Counted from the stretch's first letter, positions 18,792-27,865 are shown. The stretch is DNA of 64,000 nucleotides from Corynebacterium kroppenstedtii (GCF_003243515.1 NZ_QFRA01000005.1:47463-111462); one strand, 5' to 3'. Translations and numbers: made by a program. Notes: a model not told the origin generated them from the letters alone.

Positions 18792-18843
18792 AGATCCGGC
18801 GGGCTCCAGCAGGTCTAGCGAGATCCGGGGAGGTCTAGCGAGG
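18792..18843. repeat. short direct repeats before dnaB
   Basis: GGTCTAGCGAG occurs at 18813-18823 and 18833-18843 (20-base period), with a partial third copy GGTCTAGAG at 18853-18861. GAGATCCGG occurs at 18792-18800 and 18821-18829. The spacing of about two helical turns would suit a DNA-binding protein; none is identified. Confidence 0.55.
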
Positions 18844-18937
18844 ACTCGTGGGGTCTAGAGCAGTGCGCCCATATTCCTGCGTGCCTCTCACGATTGTGCT
18901 CAGTGTTTATGTCGGCGGCAGACGATAGGGTATTCCC

Positions 18938-20428
18938 ATGGCATCACGTTCAGCGGTATCAGCGTCTTCTTTTGATAATTCGTACGACTCGTATGAGTCT
19001 GGTTTCGGTTCGGGCGGGGACTATGAGGATGCGTCGTTTGGACCCTCCGGCGGCCCCGACCCACGGGATTATGAGGAATTTGGCCGAAAGTCCCCTCAGG
19101 ATATCGAGGCTGAGCAGGCTGTTTTGGGCGGTATGCTGCAGTCCCAGGACGCCATTACGGATGTCGTAGAGATTCTCCGCGCGGATGACTTCTATGACCC
19201 GCGCCATCAGACCATTTTTAACGCCATTCTCGACCTTTATAGTGAGTCGGCGGATGCCCAGTTGCAGATCGACCCGGTGCTGGTGAGCAACCGCCTTAAT
19301 CGCGACGGCGACTTGGAGCGCGTGGGTGGGGCACCATACATCCATACCCTTATGACTAAAGTGCCGACGGCGGCCAACGCGAGTTACTATGCGCGGATTG
19401 TTGCCGAAAAAGCGGTGCTCCGGGGGCTTGTTTCGGTGGGGACGGAGATCGCCAAGCTGGGGTACAACGGCATCAACGGCCAGGACGTGGACAAGGTGGT
19501 CGATTACGCCCAGTCCCAGGTGTTCGGGGTTGGACGTCGTGACGCTAGCACGGATTATGCCGAGTTGGCCGACATGTTTGAGGAGGTCAATGATCTTCTC
19601 AACGAGTACGAGATGCACGGTGGGGCAGCCAGTGGTGTGCCAACGGGCTTCCTTGACCTCGACAAAACCATTAACGGCCTTCATCCTGGCCAGATGGTTA
19701 TCATCGCCGCTCGGCCGGGCGTGGGAAAGTCCACGTTGGCCATGGATTTCATGCGGTCGGCGTCGGTAGAGAATGACACACCCTCGGCACTCTTTAGCCT
19801 CGAGATGTCCAAAATGGAGATCGTTCTGAGGCTGCTATCGGCCGAGGCCGAGGTGAAACTCACCAATATGCGTAGCGGCAAGATGGACGAGTCCGAGTGG
19901 ACCCGGCTGGCTCAAACGATGGGGAAACTGGAGAAAGCGCCCATTTTTATCGACGATTCACCCAACCTGACGATGATGGAAATCCGGACGAAAGCTCGCC
20001 AGATCAAACAGAAACACGGCCTCGGGCTGATTGTTGTGGACTATCTGCAGCTCATGACGTCGGGCCGCAAGGTGGAGTCACGCCAGCAGGAAGTCTCGGA
20101 GTTTTCCCGTCAACTGAAGTTGTTGGCGAAGGAAGTGGAAGTTCCGCTGATCGCTATTTCGCAGCTCAACCGTGGGCCGGAGTCCCGCACCGACAAGAAG
20201 CCGCAGCTGGCGGACCTACGTGAGTCGGGGTCCCTGGAGCAGGATGCGGACATGGTGATGCTGCTGTACCGGCCGGACTCTCAACCGGGTGCGTTGGATA
20301 ACGCTCGCGAGGGAGAAGCCGACATTATTTTGGCTAAGCACCGCGGGGGACCGGTGGGCACCATCCCGATTGCCGAGCAGTTGAAGTACTCGAGATTCGC
20401 CAACCTGGCTACCGATAACTTCTCGTAG
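18938..20428 (+). CDS. dnaB: replicative DNA helicase DnaB
   Basis: 496 residues. The N-terminal primase-interacting domain starts near PQDIEAEQAVLGGMLQSQDAI. The RecA-like domain has Walker A ARPGVGKSTL, Walker B LIVVDYLQLM, and the SQLNRGPESR and RESGSLEQDADMV motifs. It unwinds DNA at the replication fork. There is no intein, unlike dnaB of M. tuberculosis. The first 45 residues (Ser/Gly/Asp-rich) precede the conserved part and may be disordered. The ATG at 18938 is the first good start. Confidence 0.97.
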   Translation: MASRSAVSASSFDNSYDSYESGFGSGGDYEDASFGPSGGPDPRDYEEFGRKSPQDIEAEQAVLGGMLQSQDAITDVVEILRADDFYDPRHQTIFNAILDLYSESADAQLQIDPVLVSNRLNRDGDLERVGGAPYIHTLMTKVPTAANASYYARIVAEKAVLRGLVSVGTEIAKLGYNGINGQDVDKVVDYAQSQVFGVGRRDASTDYAELADMFEEVNDLLNEYEMHGGAASGVPTGFLDLDKTINGLHPGQMVIIAARPGVGKSTLAMDFMRSASVENDTPSALFSLEMSKMEIVLRLLSAEAEVKLTNMRSGKMDESEWTRLAQTMGKLEKAPIFIDDSPNLTMMEIRTKARQIKQKHGLGLIVVDYLQLMTSGRKVESRQQEVSEFSRQLKLLAKEVEVPLIAISQLNRGPESRTDKKPQLADLRESGSLEQDADMVMLLYRPDSQPGALDNAREGEADIILAKHRGGPVGTIPIAEQLKYSRFANLATDNFS

Positions 20429-20749
20429 GGGCGGACTTCTCGCTTACGGGCGGGTTCCGACGGTGCCGTTTTCGGCATCCGAGCATCGGGCAGCGCCGCA
20501 CCTGAAGTGTCGCGAAATCGCGCTGGGCCGACGTTTTCCTCTATTTTGGATAGCGAGTAGTAGTTCCCGATCGCTGAGTGATGCGCCCACGCGGATGCTC
20601 ATTTGTTACGGCCCCGCGTGTGACGTGCCCATGGTGCTCATTCAGCAATTGGTGAGCTGGGCCCGAACCTCAAAGTACGCGGTACACGTAGCGGTTAAGC
20701 ACTCGTACTCGCAGGAGTAGCTGGGGCAGCATGTAGGCAGTAATGAAAG
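20429..20749. other. gap between dnaB and the antiporter gene
   Basis: About 320 bases without a gene I would support. There are only short overlapping frames and no clear terminator, RNA or repeat. The promoter for the antiporter operon presumably lies near its right end. Confidence 0.4.
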
Positions 20750-22348
20750 GTGGCGGGCATGGAGACCCTCATTGTGATTGTGGGTCTGATGTTTGCGACG
20801 GTCATCGTCGTGTCCATCGGCGAGCGCACCAACCTCCCGTGGCCCGTGTTGTTAACCCTGTTAACGACGGCCACGATGGTGTTCCCCGCGATTCCGGATA
20901 TTTCATTACCGCCCGATCTAATTCTTCCGTTATTTCTCCCGCCGTTGATTTGGGCGATGGCTCGGCGTTTGTCGTGGCCCCTGATTCGCTCCCAATGGCG
21001 GACGCTTTTGTCGTTATCCGTGCTGTTGGTCGTGGTGACAATCCTCGCGGTGGCGGGGACCTCGATGGTGCTCATCCCCGGGTTGTCCGTGGCGGGCGCG
21101 ATCGCTTTGGGCGCGGCGGTAGCCCCGTCGGACCCGGTGGCCGTGGAGGCCGTCGCGGAACCGGCGGGAATTCCCCGGCGCGTGATCGGCACCTTGCAGA
21201 CCGAGGGCCTGTTTAACGACGCCGTCGCGCTGGTGGCCTTCCAGTTGGCGCTCAATTCGCTGTACAACGACGGCTCGATCCACGTCGGCCCGGCACTGTT
21301 GCGGTTTGTGTACACCACGGTAGCCTCGATTGCCGTGGGCTGGCTGATCGGCCACGTTGCGGGTCGGGCGTTGGAGTACACCGCCGGGTCGAACACGGTC
21401 AACGCCCTGAGCTGGGTGGTTCCATTCGCGGTGTATATCGCAGCGGAGGAGATTTACGCGTCGGGAGTTATTGCAGTGGTCGTGGCCGCCGTGGAGATGA
21501 CGTCGCGTGTGTCGGCAACTGCGGCGGAGGACCGTCTGACCGGCTCGGCTTTCTGGGAGACCGCGGAGTTGCTAGTGACGGGCCTGGCGTTCGGCCTGAT
21601 TGGTTTGTCGGTGCGTAACGCGGTGGAGCAGACCTCGACGCGTATCGGCGAAGGTATTGTCTGGGGTTTGGTCATTTCCGGCGTCCTCTTCGCGGTGCGT
21701 TTCGTGTGGATGTACGATCAGTATTTGCTGAATAAGCACGGCCAGAAGAAGAACGTGTCCCCGCTGCGGTTGCAGGAAGTGTTGGTGTTGACGTGGTCCG
21801 GGATGCGCGGTTTGGTCACGTTGGCCCTGGTGTTGTCCGTCCCCGCGGGCTATATCAATGTGTATAACGAAATGCCGCTGATCGCGATCACCGTGCTGTT
21901 CTGCACGATGGTCGTTCCCGGTTTGACGTTGCCGTGGATCATGCAGAAGCTGAATGTCAATGAAGGCAATGATGCGATTGCCGACGCCACGATGGATCGT
22001 CTGTTGCGCCGTGCGCACAACGCGGCGATGGATGTGCTGCAGTCGAAGGGCGAGGATCTCCCGCCGGCGGCTATCCAGGCTATCGCGCGTCGTTTCCGCG
22101 ACATGACGGGCGTCCCGAAGGACGATGAGCCGGAGAATTATGAGGATGCGGTGCGTCGCCTGCGCGAGGTCCGTCGGAAGGTGACGGCGGTCCGCCTGGA
22201 GGCTATCGAGGCTGCCCAGGTCGAGGTCATGTCGGCTCGATTCGAGCCGGGTGCGGATCCGTTCATTATCGACGAAGTGCTGGCGCAGTTGGACCGCATG
22301 ACGCTGGCGAGCGGCGAGAATTCTGTGATGGGGCTTCGGGAAAGGTAG
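20750..22348 (+). CDS. Na+/H+ antiporter, CPA1/NhaP type
   Basis: 532 residues (GTG at 20750; the ATG at 20759 is equally good). About twelve membrane helices occupy residues 1-400. GAAVAPSDPVAVEAV and TEGLFNDAVALVAF are the CPA1 transport-site motifs with the paired acidic residues. The cytoplasmic tail of about 130 residues is helical. It exchanges Na+ (or K+) for protons. Followed 8 bases later by the first fluoride-channel gene. Confidence 0.9.
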   Translation: MAGMETLIVIVGLMFATVIVVSIGERTNLPWPVLLTLLTTATMVFPAIPDISLPPDLILPLFLPPLIWAMARRLSWPLIRSQWRTLLSLSVLLVVVTILAVAGTSMVLIPGLSVAGAIALGAAVAPSDPVAVEAVAEPAGIPRRVIGTLQTEGLFNDAVALVAFQLALNSLYNDGSIHVGPALLRFVYTTVASIAVGWLIGHVAGRALEYTAGSNTVNALSWVVPFAVYIAAEEIYASGVIAVVVAAVEMTSRVSATAAEDRLTGSAFWETAELLVTGLAFGLIGLSVRNAVEQTSTRIGEGIVWGLVISGVLFAVRFVWMYDQYLLNKHGQKKNVSPLRLQEVLVLTWSGMRGLVTLALVLSVPAGYINVYNEMPLIAITVLFCTMVVPGLTLPWIMQKLNVNEGNDAIADATMDRLLRRAHNAAMDVLQSKGEDLPPAAIQAIARRFRDMTGVPKDDEPENYEDAVRRLREVRRKVTAVRLEAIEAAQVEVMSARFEPGADPFIIDEVLAQLDRMTLASGENSVMGLRER

Positions 22349-22355
22349 GCGTGTC

Positions 22356-22820
22356 GTGTCTCGTGTGAGAAGGCCTGTGGTGCCGAAGCGTTTTGCCAGG
22401 TCGGCTGGGCTTGTGTTTGTTGGTGGCGCCGTGGGGACGTTGGTGCGTGATGTGTTGACGTCGAGTCCCGTGGTGAGCGCCGTGGTGCCCACGATGTGGT
22501 GGGTGTTCGCGGTGAACGTGGTGGGGTCGGCGCTGCTCGGCTTCTTGGGCGCCCGGTTCGCCCGCCTGGGCCGTGTGAACGCGAAACTTCTGCTGGGGAC
22601 CGGTTTCTGTGGCGGTTTAACCACATATTCGACGCTTGCTGTGGACATCGCCCGATGGTTCCCGGGTGTCGGAGCTGGCGGTGTGCAGGGGACAGGGTCC
22701 CTGATGGGCATGAGTTTCGCGGTGTACTTCGCATTATTCAGCGTTATCTGCGGCGCGATCGCGGCGTTTGCCGGGGCGTGGTGGGAACGCGTCGGCCGTA
22801 GTGAGGTGGCGCAACGATGA
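22356..22820 (+). CDS. crcB: fluoride channel FluC/CrcB, first subunit
   Basis: 154 residues from a GTG. Four membrane helices. GGAVGTLVRDV, the pore Asn in FAVNVVGSALLGF, and GFCGGLTTYSTLA are the Fluc signature. The N-terminal 20 residues are basic. Gram-positive organisms often make the channel from two different subunits; the next gene encodes the other and overlaps this one by 4 bases. The channel exports fluoride passively. Confidence 0.93.
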   Translation: MSRVRRPVVPKRFARSAGLVFVGGAVGTLVRDVLTSSPVVSAVVPTMWWVFAVNVVGSALLGFLGARFARLGRVNAKLLLGTGFCGGLTTYSTLAVDIARWFPGVGAGGVQGTGSLMGMSFAVYFALFSVICGAIAAFAGAWWERVGRSEVAQR

Positions 22821-23155
22821 TGGTGCTTGTGGCGCTCGGCGGTGGCATTGGAGCGTGCTTTCGGTACGCGGTGGACGCGTGGATCCGTGAGCGGTGGCCG
22901 ACGGAATTTCCCTGGGCCACGTTTGTGATTAACGTGACGGGTTCGTTTGTCCTCGGCCTCTGTGTGGCCGGCTCGTCGGGGGGAGCGCTGTTGGGCTTCC
23001 TGGGGACCGGGATGATGGGCGGATACACCACGTTCTCCACGGCATCTGTCGAGGCTGTCACTCAAGGCAGCGCTGGCTGCGGTGCGGCATATGCATTATC
23101 GACGCTGGTGGTTGCGGTTTTCGCGGCATGGCTCGGGTTAGTCATCGCCGGGTAG
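22817..23155 (+). CDS. crcB: fluoride channel FluC/CrcB, second subunit
   Basis: 112 residues, four helices. GGGIGACFRYAVD, FVINVTGSFVLG and GMMGGYTTFSTAS match the Fluc motifs. Its ATG overlaps the stop of the first subunit (ATGA), so a heterodimer made in equal amounts is likely. No fluoride riboswitch was seen upstream of the operon. Confidence 0.93.
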   Translation: MMVLVALGGGIGACFRYAVDAWIRERWPTEFPWATFVINVTGSFVLGLCVAGSSGGALLGFLGTGMMGGYTTFSTASVEAVTQGSAGCGAAYALSTLVVAVFAAWLGLVIAG

Positions 23156-23190
23156 GTCACGCAGGGGGCGTTGCGCGGAGGAGCTGAGGT

Positions 23191-23394
23191 CTACTTGTTG
23201 GGTTCGAGTGAGTATCCAGCTTCCGTGACGGCATCGTTGATGTCGGCATCGCCGAAGTCTTCACCTTCGACGGTCATATGTCCGTCGTCAAAAATAGTGA
23301 CGTTTTGTACTCCGCGTGCCTGAGATACCGCGTTTTTGATGGTGGCGGCTCCTTCGTTGGAGCTCATGCCGGTGATGGTGTAATTCTTCATCAT
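23191..23394 (-). CDS. HMA-fold protein lacking the CxxC metal site
   Basis: 67 residues from the ATG at 23394, with GGAGATA upstream. The fold pattern matches a copper chaperone: beta strand KNYTITGM, helix, VQNVTIFDDGHMTVEG, and the terminal EAGYSLEPNK. The metal-binding GMxCxxC has become GMSSNEGA, without any cysteine. It therefore cannot bind copper in the normal way. Longer in-frame starts up to 23487 exist but lack a ribosome site. The relative CopZ at 43.9 kb keeps both cysteines. Confidence 0.7.
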   Translation of the reverse strand: MMKNYTITGMSSNEGAATIKNAVSQARGVQNVTIFDDGHMTVEGEDFGDADINDAVTEAGYSLEPNK

Positions 23395-23828
23395 GGGGGG
23401 TATCTCCTTGTGGGGTACTGTCGTGTCGATGGCCACCGATGGTTGGTCGGTGCTAGCTGGTGCCTCACAGGCGAGTGTGTGCTCCATGGGCTATCGCGCG
23501 GGGCGCACAATAGCCCCGTGTGGAACGAGACTTTAGTTATTGTTGTTAATTTGCACTAGTGACAATTTCTATATTGCACATGTTTAGGGGTATTTCAGGG
23601 GGTGCTCGTTCGTCACATATGGCCCTGTAGCGGCTGTGGAGGAGCCTTTTCAGCTGGTCTGACGGTTCGGGTGGGGAAGGTACACCCACCATGATCCCTT
23701 CTATCCATAAAACCGACGCGACCATCGGATCTCCCTAATGTTAAGGTAAAGGGCACCTATTGATCCATGCTAAATACATCGCATAGTGCACCTCGACGGG
23801 ACATGCAGAGGGCTGAGGGGAGAAGCAA
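23395..23828. other. gap with a candidate DtxR-type site
   Basis: About 430 bases with no supported gene between the HMA-like gene and the ABC operon. At 23742-23760 a sequence keeps the AGGT-N7-ACCT core of the iron regulator site of corynebacteria (12 of 19 consensus positions). It lies about 70 bases before the small membrane gene, where a promoter would be. Iron control of the ABC operon would follow if real; weak. Confidence 0.3.
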
Positions 23829-24095
23829 GTGGGCGGTCTTATATTCGCCGTCATAGGGGTAACGTGCATCGCACTTCAGTATTTACTACCCAGGTATCTT
23901 CCCGACTGGACTGGGCTTTTCATCCTCATTCCCTATGTCGCTGCACTTGTCTTCGTAGTGTTTACGGTTGGCCTGCATGGTTTTAGAGACTTCATCATGC
24001 CGCTCGTTGGATTTTTTGCGTTAATGTGTATATGGGGTCAGGGCGTGGAAAATAAAAAACGCGTAAAGAAAGAGGGGGCACATGGGACTGAGTGA
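23829..24095 (+). CDS. small membrane protein of the ABC operon
   Basis: 88 residues from a GTG with GAGGGGAGAAG just upstream. Three hydrophobic segments (about 1-18, 28-48, 52-72) and a basic tail (ENKKRVKKEGAHGTE). Looks like a PLDc_N/DUF-type short membrane protein but I cannot place it. Its end overlaps the start of the permease gene by 14 bases, placing it in the operon. It may be an accessory or immunity protein. Confidence 0.65.
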   Translation: MGGLIFAVIGVTCIALQYLLPRYLPDWTGLFILIPYVAALVFVVFTVGLHGFRDFIMPLVGFFALMCIWGQGVENKKRVKKEGAHGTE

Positions 24096-24839
24096 GCTAC
24101 ATAACAAAACCGGTTTTGTAGTCAACGGTATTAAGTCTGAATTGACGACGTTCATACACACCTCTTTGTTGAAGGTCTCGCTGGTTGTGATGGCCTCGGA
24201 TTAGCCGTAGATATGTCGCGTCGCAATAATGGGGCAATCGGTTTCTCAGGTGGCTTAGCTAGTAACTCGGAGTTAACGTTTTTCTTCATTGCGTTCGCGT
24301 TATCCCTCTATATTGCTGGTAGCTACACAAAGGGATCGGTGAACTACACCCTTCTTTCCATTCCTTCCCGTTTCAACGCTTATCTCGCTAGCCTCGTCAC
24401 ATGCGTTATTATTTCTCTGGCCTTTTGGCTAGTGTTTGCCTTAATCTTTGTTGTCCTTTTACTCGTTTTATCTGCCCTAACCAGTTTTAGTGTCACCATT
24501 GATTCTGTCGCGAGGGAATTGATTCTCGGCACCTCATGGGCAGTATGCATAGTGGCCATTGGAGTGGTATCTGGTGGGATCTCTCACTTGGCTCGAAATG
24601 TAACCCTGTCATTCACGTTGATCATTGTGATCATGCTCATTCTCCCGATGACGGGTGCCATCTTGATGGCGATGGGTCATGACCAGGGTGATCTCCTACT
24701 CTATCACAGCTTCCCGTTCGCCGTGGACAAACTAACGCAAGCTAATGAGACGTCACTGGAAGGCCTACTTGAAGTTGGTTTGTGGTGTGTCGTGGCCATT
24801 ACGTGTGGTGCAGCACGTTTGTGGAGGTATGAGGCATGA
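24082..24839 (+). pseudogene. ABC-2 permease, interrupted by a frameshift
   Basis: The ATG at 24082 opens a frame (MGLSELHNKTGFVVNGIKSE) that ends at a TAG at 24202-24204, inside what would be helix 1. The rest continues in another frame from about 24141 and in full from LAVDMSRRNNG to the TGA at 24839, with five more helices. Joined near 24190-24203 it would be a normal ABC-2 permease of about 250 residues. So the gene is broken by one indel, unless the ATG at 24213 gives a short working form. It overlaps the ATPase gene by 4 bases (ATGA). Confidence 0.65.
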
Positions 24840-25747
24840 GTTCGTCGGCCATTTCGGTTGACCAGATTAATAAGTCGTTTGGTAAAAGAGTCCCGGTTTT
24901 GGAGAATATGACGTTCGACGTGCCGAGGGGCAAAGTTACGGGGTTATTGGGGCCAAACGGGTCGGGTAAGTCGACAATAATGAAGATCATTGCGGGGCTC
25001 ACGCATGCCGATTCCGGTAATGTGACCATTGACCTGGGACGTTCGGACTCTTCTGAGCACGCGGTTGGGATCGATCACCGCCGGGCATCGATTGGTTATC
25101 TTCTCGATCCCGAATGGATAGATACACGGGTATCGATACTTACCTTCCTTCGCAGTCAAATGCTGTTGAAGGGCATTTCAGATACTAAGAAGAAAGCCAT
25201 CGACATTCTCGACGAATACGGTCTCGCTCATGCTCGTAATCGTAATCTTGCGAAGGTGTCGCTGGGTATGAGGCAACGTGTCTGCCTTGCGGTGGCATTT
25301 CTCAACGATCCTGAGATCGTGATTTTGGATGAGCCGCACAATGGAGTGGACGCAGATGGCTCGATCGCATTCCAGAATAAGCTGAAGGAATATATCAGTT
25401 CCGGCGGAACGGTCTTAATTTCGTCGCACTTGCTGAATGAGGTTCAGCAGTTTTCGGACTATGTGGTCATGATTAAAAATGGGCGAACGATAGTTCAAAA
25501 TCCGCTTGACCAGCTACGAACGACGAATAGCGTTCTTTTAACAGTCCGAGGGGATACCGAGTCTGCCCAGCGAGCCATGCTCAACAATGGTGGGCATATT
25601 GATGGTGTCTCCGGGCAGACCCTTTCTATTAGTGGCCTCGATACAGCGACGATTGCGGAAGTCGCGGTCGGCAATGGTGTCAAAATTGAAGGTATCACTA
25701 AGGAAAGTAAGTCATTGGAGAGCATCTACTTAGAACTGAATGAATAG
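24836..25747 (+). CDS. ABC transporter ATPase, drug/bacteriocin-immunity type
   Basis: 303 residues. Walker A GPNGSGKST, signature LGMRQR (variant of LSGGQ; degenerate), Walker B IVILDEPHNGVD, and H-loop SSH. A C-terminal extension of about 90 residues is typical of BcrA/CcmA-like exporters that give self-protection or drug resistance. It works with the permease encoded just upstream. With that permease broken, the transporter may not function. Confidence 0.88.
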   Translation: MSSSAISVDQINKSFGKRVPVLENMTFDVPRGKVTGLLGPNGSGKSTIMKIIAGLTHADSGNVTIDLGRSDSSEHAVGIDHRRASIGYLLDPEWIDTRVSILTFLRSQMLLKGISDTKKKAIDILDEYGLAHARNRNLAKVSLGMRQRVCLAVAFLNDPEIVILDEPHNGVDADGSIAFQNKLKEYISSGGTVLISSHLLNEVQQFSDYVVMIKNGRTIVQNPLDQLRTTNSVLLTVRGDTESAQRAMLNNGGHIDGVSGQTLSISGLDTATIAEVAVGNGVKIEGITKESKSLESIYLELNE

Positions 25748-25911
25748 CTATCCTCGGTATCGTCATTTCTGTATCCGCTATATCCATATCCGCGTGTGAA
25801 GGTACCCATCCCCGCTGCGGTTGTAGACTGTCTGGTCTATGATGGGCTGCCTAAAGGCCCCTGATTCATATAGTGCAGGTAGACGGCGTGATGACCGTGT
25901 GCGTCGGCCCC

Positions 25912-25936
25912 TTAAAGTGGCCTAGTTAAAGTGGCC
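25912..25936. repeat. 11-bp direct repeat before thioredoxin
   Basis: TTAAAGTGGCC occurs at 25912-25922 and 25926-25936 (14-base period), about 40 bases before the thioredoxin start. It could be a binding site for a redox or stress regulator. Confidence 0.5.
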
Positions 25937-25974
25937 AGGCGCGTCGTCTTTTTAAAACTAAGTGAAAGGAATTT

Positions 25975-26349
25975 ATGGCTACAGTCACTGTGATGAAGGA
26001 CAATTTCACCGACACCGTTTCTAATGGTGTTGTTGCGTTGGACTTTTGGGCTGAATGGTGTGGCCCCTGCCGCATGTTCGGCCCGATTTTTGAGGAAGTC
26101 TCCGAGCAATTCCCCGATGTGACGTTTGGCAAGGTCGACACGGAATCCAACCAGGAGATCGCGGGTTCGCTGGGCATCCAGTCCATCCCGACGCTCATGG
26201 TCTTTAGGGACAACGTTCTGGTCTACCGTCATGCGGGCGTCCACTCCGCTGGTCAGGTTAAGGACGTCATTGAGCAGACTAAGAACCTAGACATGGATGA
26301 AGTGCGGAAGCAGATCGCGGAGCAGGAAGCTAAAGAGTCGGGGGAGTAG
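25975..26349 (+). CDS. thioredoxin
   Basis: 124 residues. The active site WAEWCGPCRMF is canonical, with the cis-proline after SIPTLMVF. Cytoplasmic disulfide reductase that needs thioredoxin reductase elsewhere. The C-terminal helix (about 107-124) is longer and more charged than usual. It has a Shine-Dalgarno GAAAGGA. A strong terminator follows. Confidence 0.94.
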   Translation: MATVTVMKDNFTDTVSNGVVALDFWAEWCGPCRMFGPIFEEVSEQFPDVTFGKVDTESNQEIAGSLGIQSIPTLMVFRDNVLVYRHAGVHSAGQVKDVIEQTKNLDMDEVRKQIAEQEAKESGE

Positions 26350-26392
26350 CGGGGTAAACGTACGACTAGCCGCATAGCATGCACATAGCACA

Positions 26393-26429
26393 ACGCGCCC
26401 CAACCGCTGTTGTATCGGGGGCGCGTTTT
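26393..26429 (+). terminator. Rho-independent terminator after thioredoxin
   Basis: A perfect 9-bp stem ACGCGCCCC (26393-26401) with GGGGCGCGT (26418-26426), then TTT. It may also stop the small gene running the other way from 26610. Confidence 0.8.
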
Positions 26430-26511
26430 CGCACGTCACGGGGCTAGTTTTGTCGCAGACTTACCCGCGACAGCAGACTCGCAATGAAGGAGCCACGTGC
26501 AACGTCGTTAC

Positions 26512-26610
26512 TTACTCGATGGTGGTGCCGGCGGGAATGACGGGGCCGGGGTTGCCGGAGATAGCCAGAAGATGCTCGACAAGTGCGAGGATGCTGTTCA
26601 GAACGTCCAT
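26512..26610 (-). CDS. 32-residue amphipathic peptide
   Basis: The frame starts at an ATG at 26610 with a good GGAGAAC 5-6 bases upstream and ends at TAA (26512-26514). The peptide begins MDVLNSILALVEHLLAIS and ends in a Gly/Pro-rich tail. The first 18 residues would form an amphipathic helix with one acidic face. Length and pattern recall the tiny outer-envelope porins of corynebacteria (PorA/PorH class) or a phenol-soluble-modulin-like peptide, but I cannot assign it. Evidence for translation is the ribosome site, the isolated position and the helix. Confidence 0.45.
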   Translation of the reverse strand: MDVLNSILALVEHLLAISGNPGPVIPAGTTIE

Positions 26611-26880
26611 GAGTTCTCCATTCTTTCTGTGCGGCACGGTTGTGGGGGTAGATGTTGGTCCTGCCGACGTCACGTCGCCTGAAACCTATTGAGGCTCAGG
26701 CTTTATGGGTAATGTCGGCATGGAATGTGTGGTGGACTCGCCATCTGACACGGACACGTGCTTCAGGATTGCTTACGATTGCGATCAATGGTGCTCATAG
26801 TGCACTGTACGCCTGAATTGCAGAGCGCGCGAACCGAACACTAGGTTCGATGGATACTGACAGATGCTAAGGAGATTGTG

Positions 26881-27678
26881 ATGGCTAACCCCTTTTCAAA
26901 AGGGTGGAAATACGCGATGGCTAAGTTTGATAGCACCATTGATGAGAAAGCAGACCCTATGGTGCAGATCCAGCAGGCCACCGAGACGGCGAAGAAACAG
27001 CACCAGGCTGTTGTGGAGCAGGCGTCGTCTGTTTTGGGAAATCAGCGGCAGATTGAGATGAAACTCAACCGGCTGATTAAGGACCAAGAGAATCTTCAGT
27101 CTCAGGCGCAGAAAGCAGTGCAGCTTGCGGACAAAGCGTCGCAGGAGGGGGACACTCAGCAGGCAAGCGAGTGGAATAGCACGGCTGAGGTGGTGGCGTC
27201 CCAACTGGTTAGCGTCGAACAGCAGATTGAGGAGACGAAGCAGCTTCATCAGAGTAATGCTCAGGCCGCGGAGCAGGCCAAGGCGCAGGTGAAGAAGTCG
27301 GAGGCCCACCTGAAGGAACAGTTGGGGCAGATTGATCAGCTCTGGGCGCAGGTCAATCAGACGAAGATGCAGGAAGAGTCGGCAAAAGCCGCGGAGTCGA
27401 TGAATGCGCTGACCGCGAAGGATGATTCTGTTCCGAGCTTGGATTCGGTGCGAGACAAGATTGAGCGTCGCTATGCGGATGCCCTCGGTAAACAGGAGCT
27501 CACGGAGAGTTCGGTGGATACCCGCATGGCGGAGATCGAAACCGCTGGTCGTGATATCAAAGCGTCGGCTCGATTGGAGGAGATTCGGTCACAGATGCAT
27601 GGTGGGCAGGCTGGTGACCGTTCGTTGGACGCGGGGGATGCGCCGCAGGGTGAGCTCGATTCCGGTGAGCATAAGTAA
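26881..27678 (+). CDS. PspA/IM30-family membrane stress protein
   Basis: About 265 residues from ATG at 26881 (GTG at 26878 is just before). Almost wholly helical, rich in Gln, Glu and Ala, with a long coiled coil from about 25 to 170 as in PspA/Vipp1 (ESCRT-III-like). It has no signal peptide. Such proteins assemble on the inner membrane face to repair leaks. The N-terminal helix (PFSKGWKYAMAKF) is amphipathic and probably binds membrane. A 6-bp inverted repeat (CGAACC at 26830-26835, GGTTCG at 26844-26849) precedes the gene. Confidence 0.8.
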   Translation: MANPFSKGWKYAMAKFDSTIDEKADPMVQIQQATETAKKQHQAVVEQASSVLGNQRQIEMKLNRLIKDQENLQSQAQKAVQLADKASQEGDTQQASEWNSTAEVVASQLVSVEQQIEETKQLHQSNAQAAEQAKAQVKKSEAHLKEQLGQIDQLWAQVNQTKMQEESAKAAESMNALTAKDDSVPSLDSVRDKIERRYADALGKQELTESSVDTRMAEIETAGRDIKASARLEEIRSQMHGGQAGDRSLDAGDAPQGELDSGEHK

Positions 27679-27865
27679 TTCACCGACAATTTTTACCTCC
27701 CCGCAACCTACTTAATACGTTTTCCTGACAGTATGGGTGGGATGCCGCGAACCCAGCGGCATCGATGTCGTCACGTGCCCACGTGGCCACCCCGTCACGC
27801 CGAGCACACGTGATGAACCCCTCGCCATACGATGCTGGCTCCACCGAGCCATGCGAAGGAGAACT

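Noticed and set aside
18938..20428. Intein in dnaB
   Set aside because: The helicase motifs are contiguous and the length is normal.
22250..22356. Fluoride riboswitch before crcB
   Set aside because: The gap to the antiporter gene is only 7 bases, so there is no room for one.
21572..23065. 497-codon minus-strand frame over the antiporter and crcB genes
   Set aside because: Low-complexity Arg/His/Pro-rich shadow; the plus-strand genes have clear motifs.
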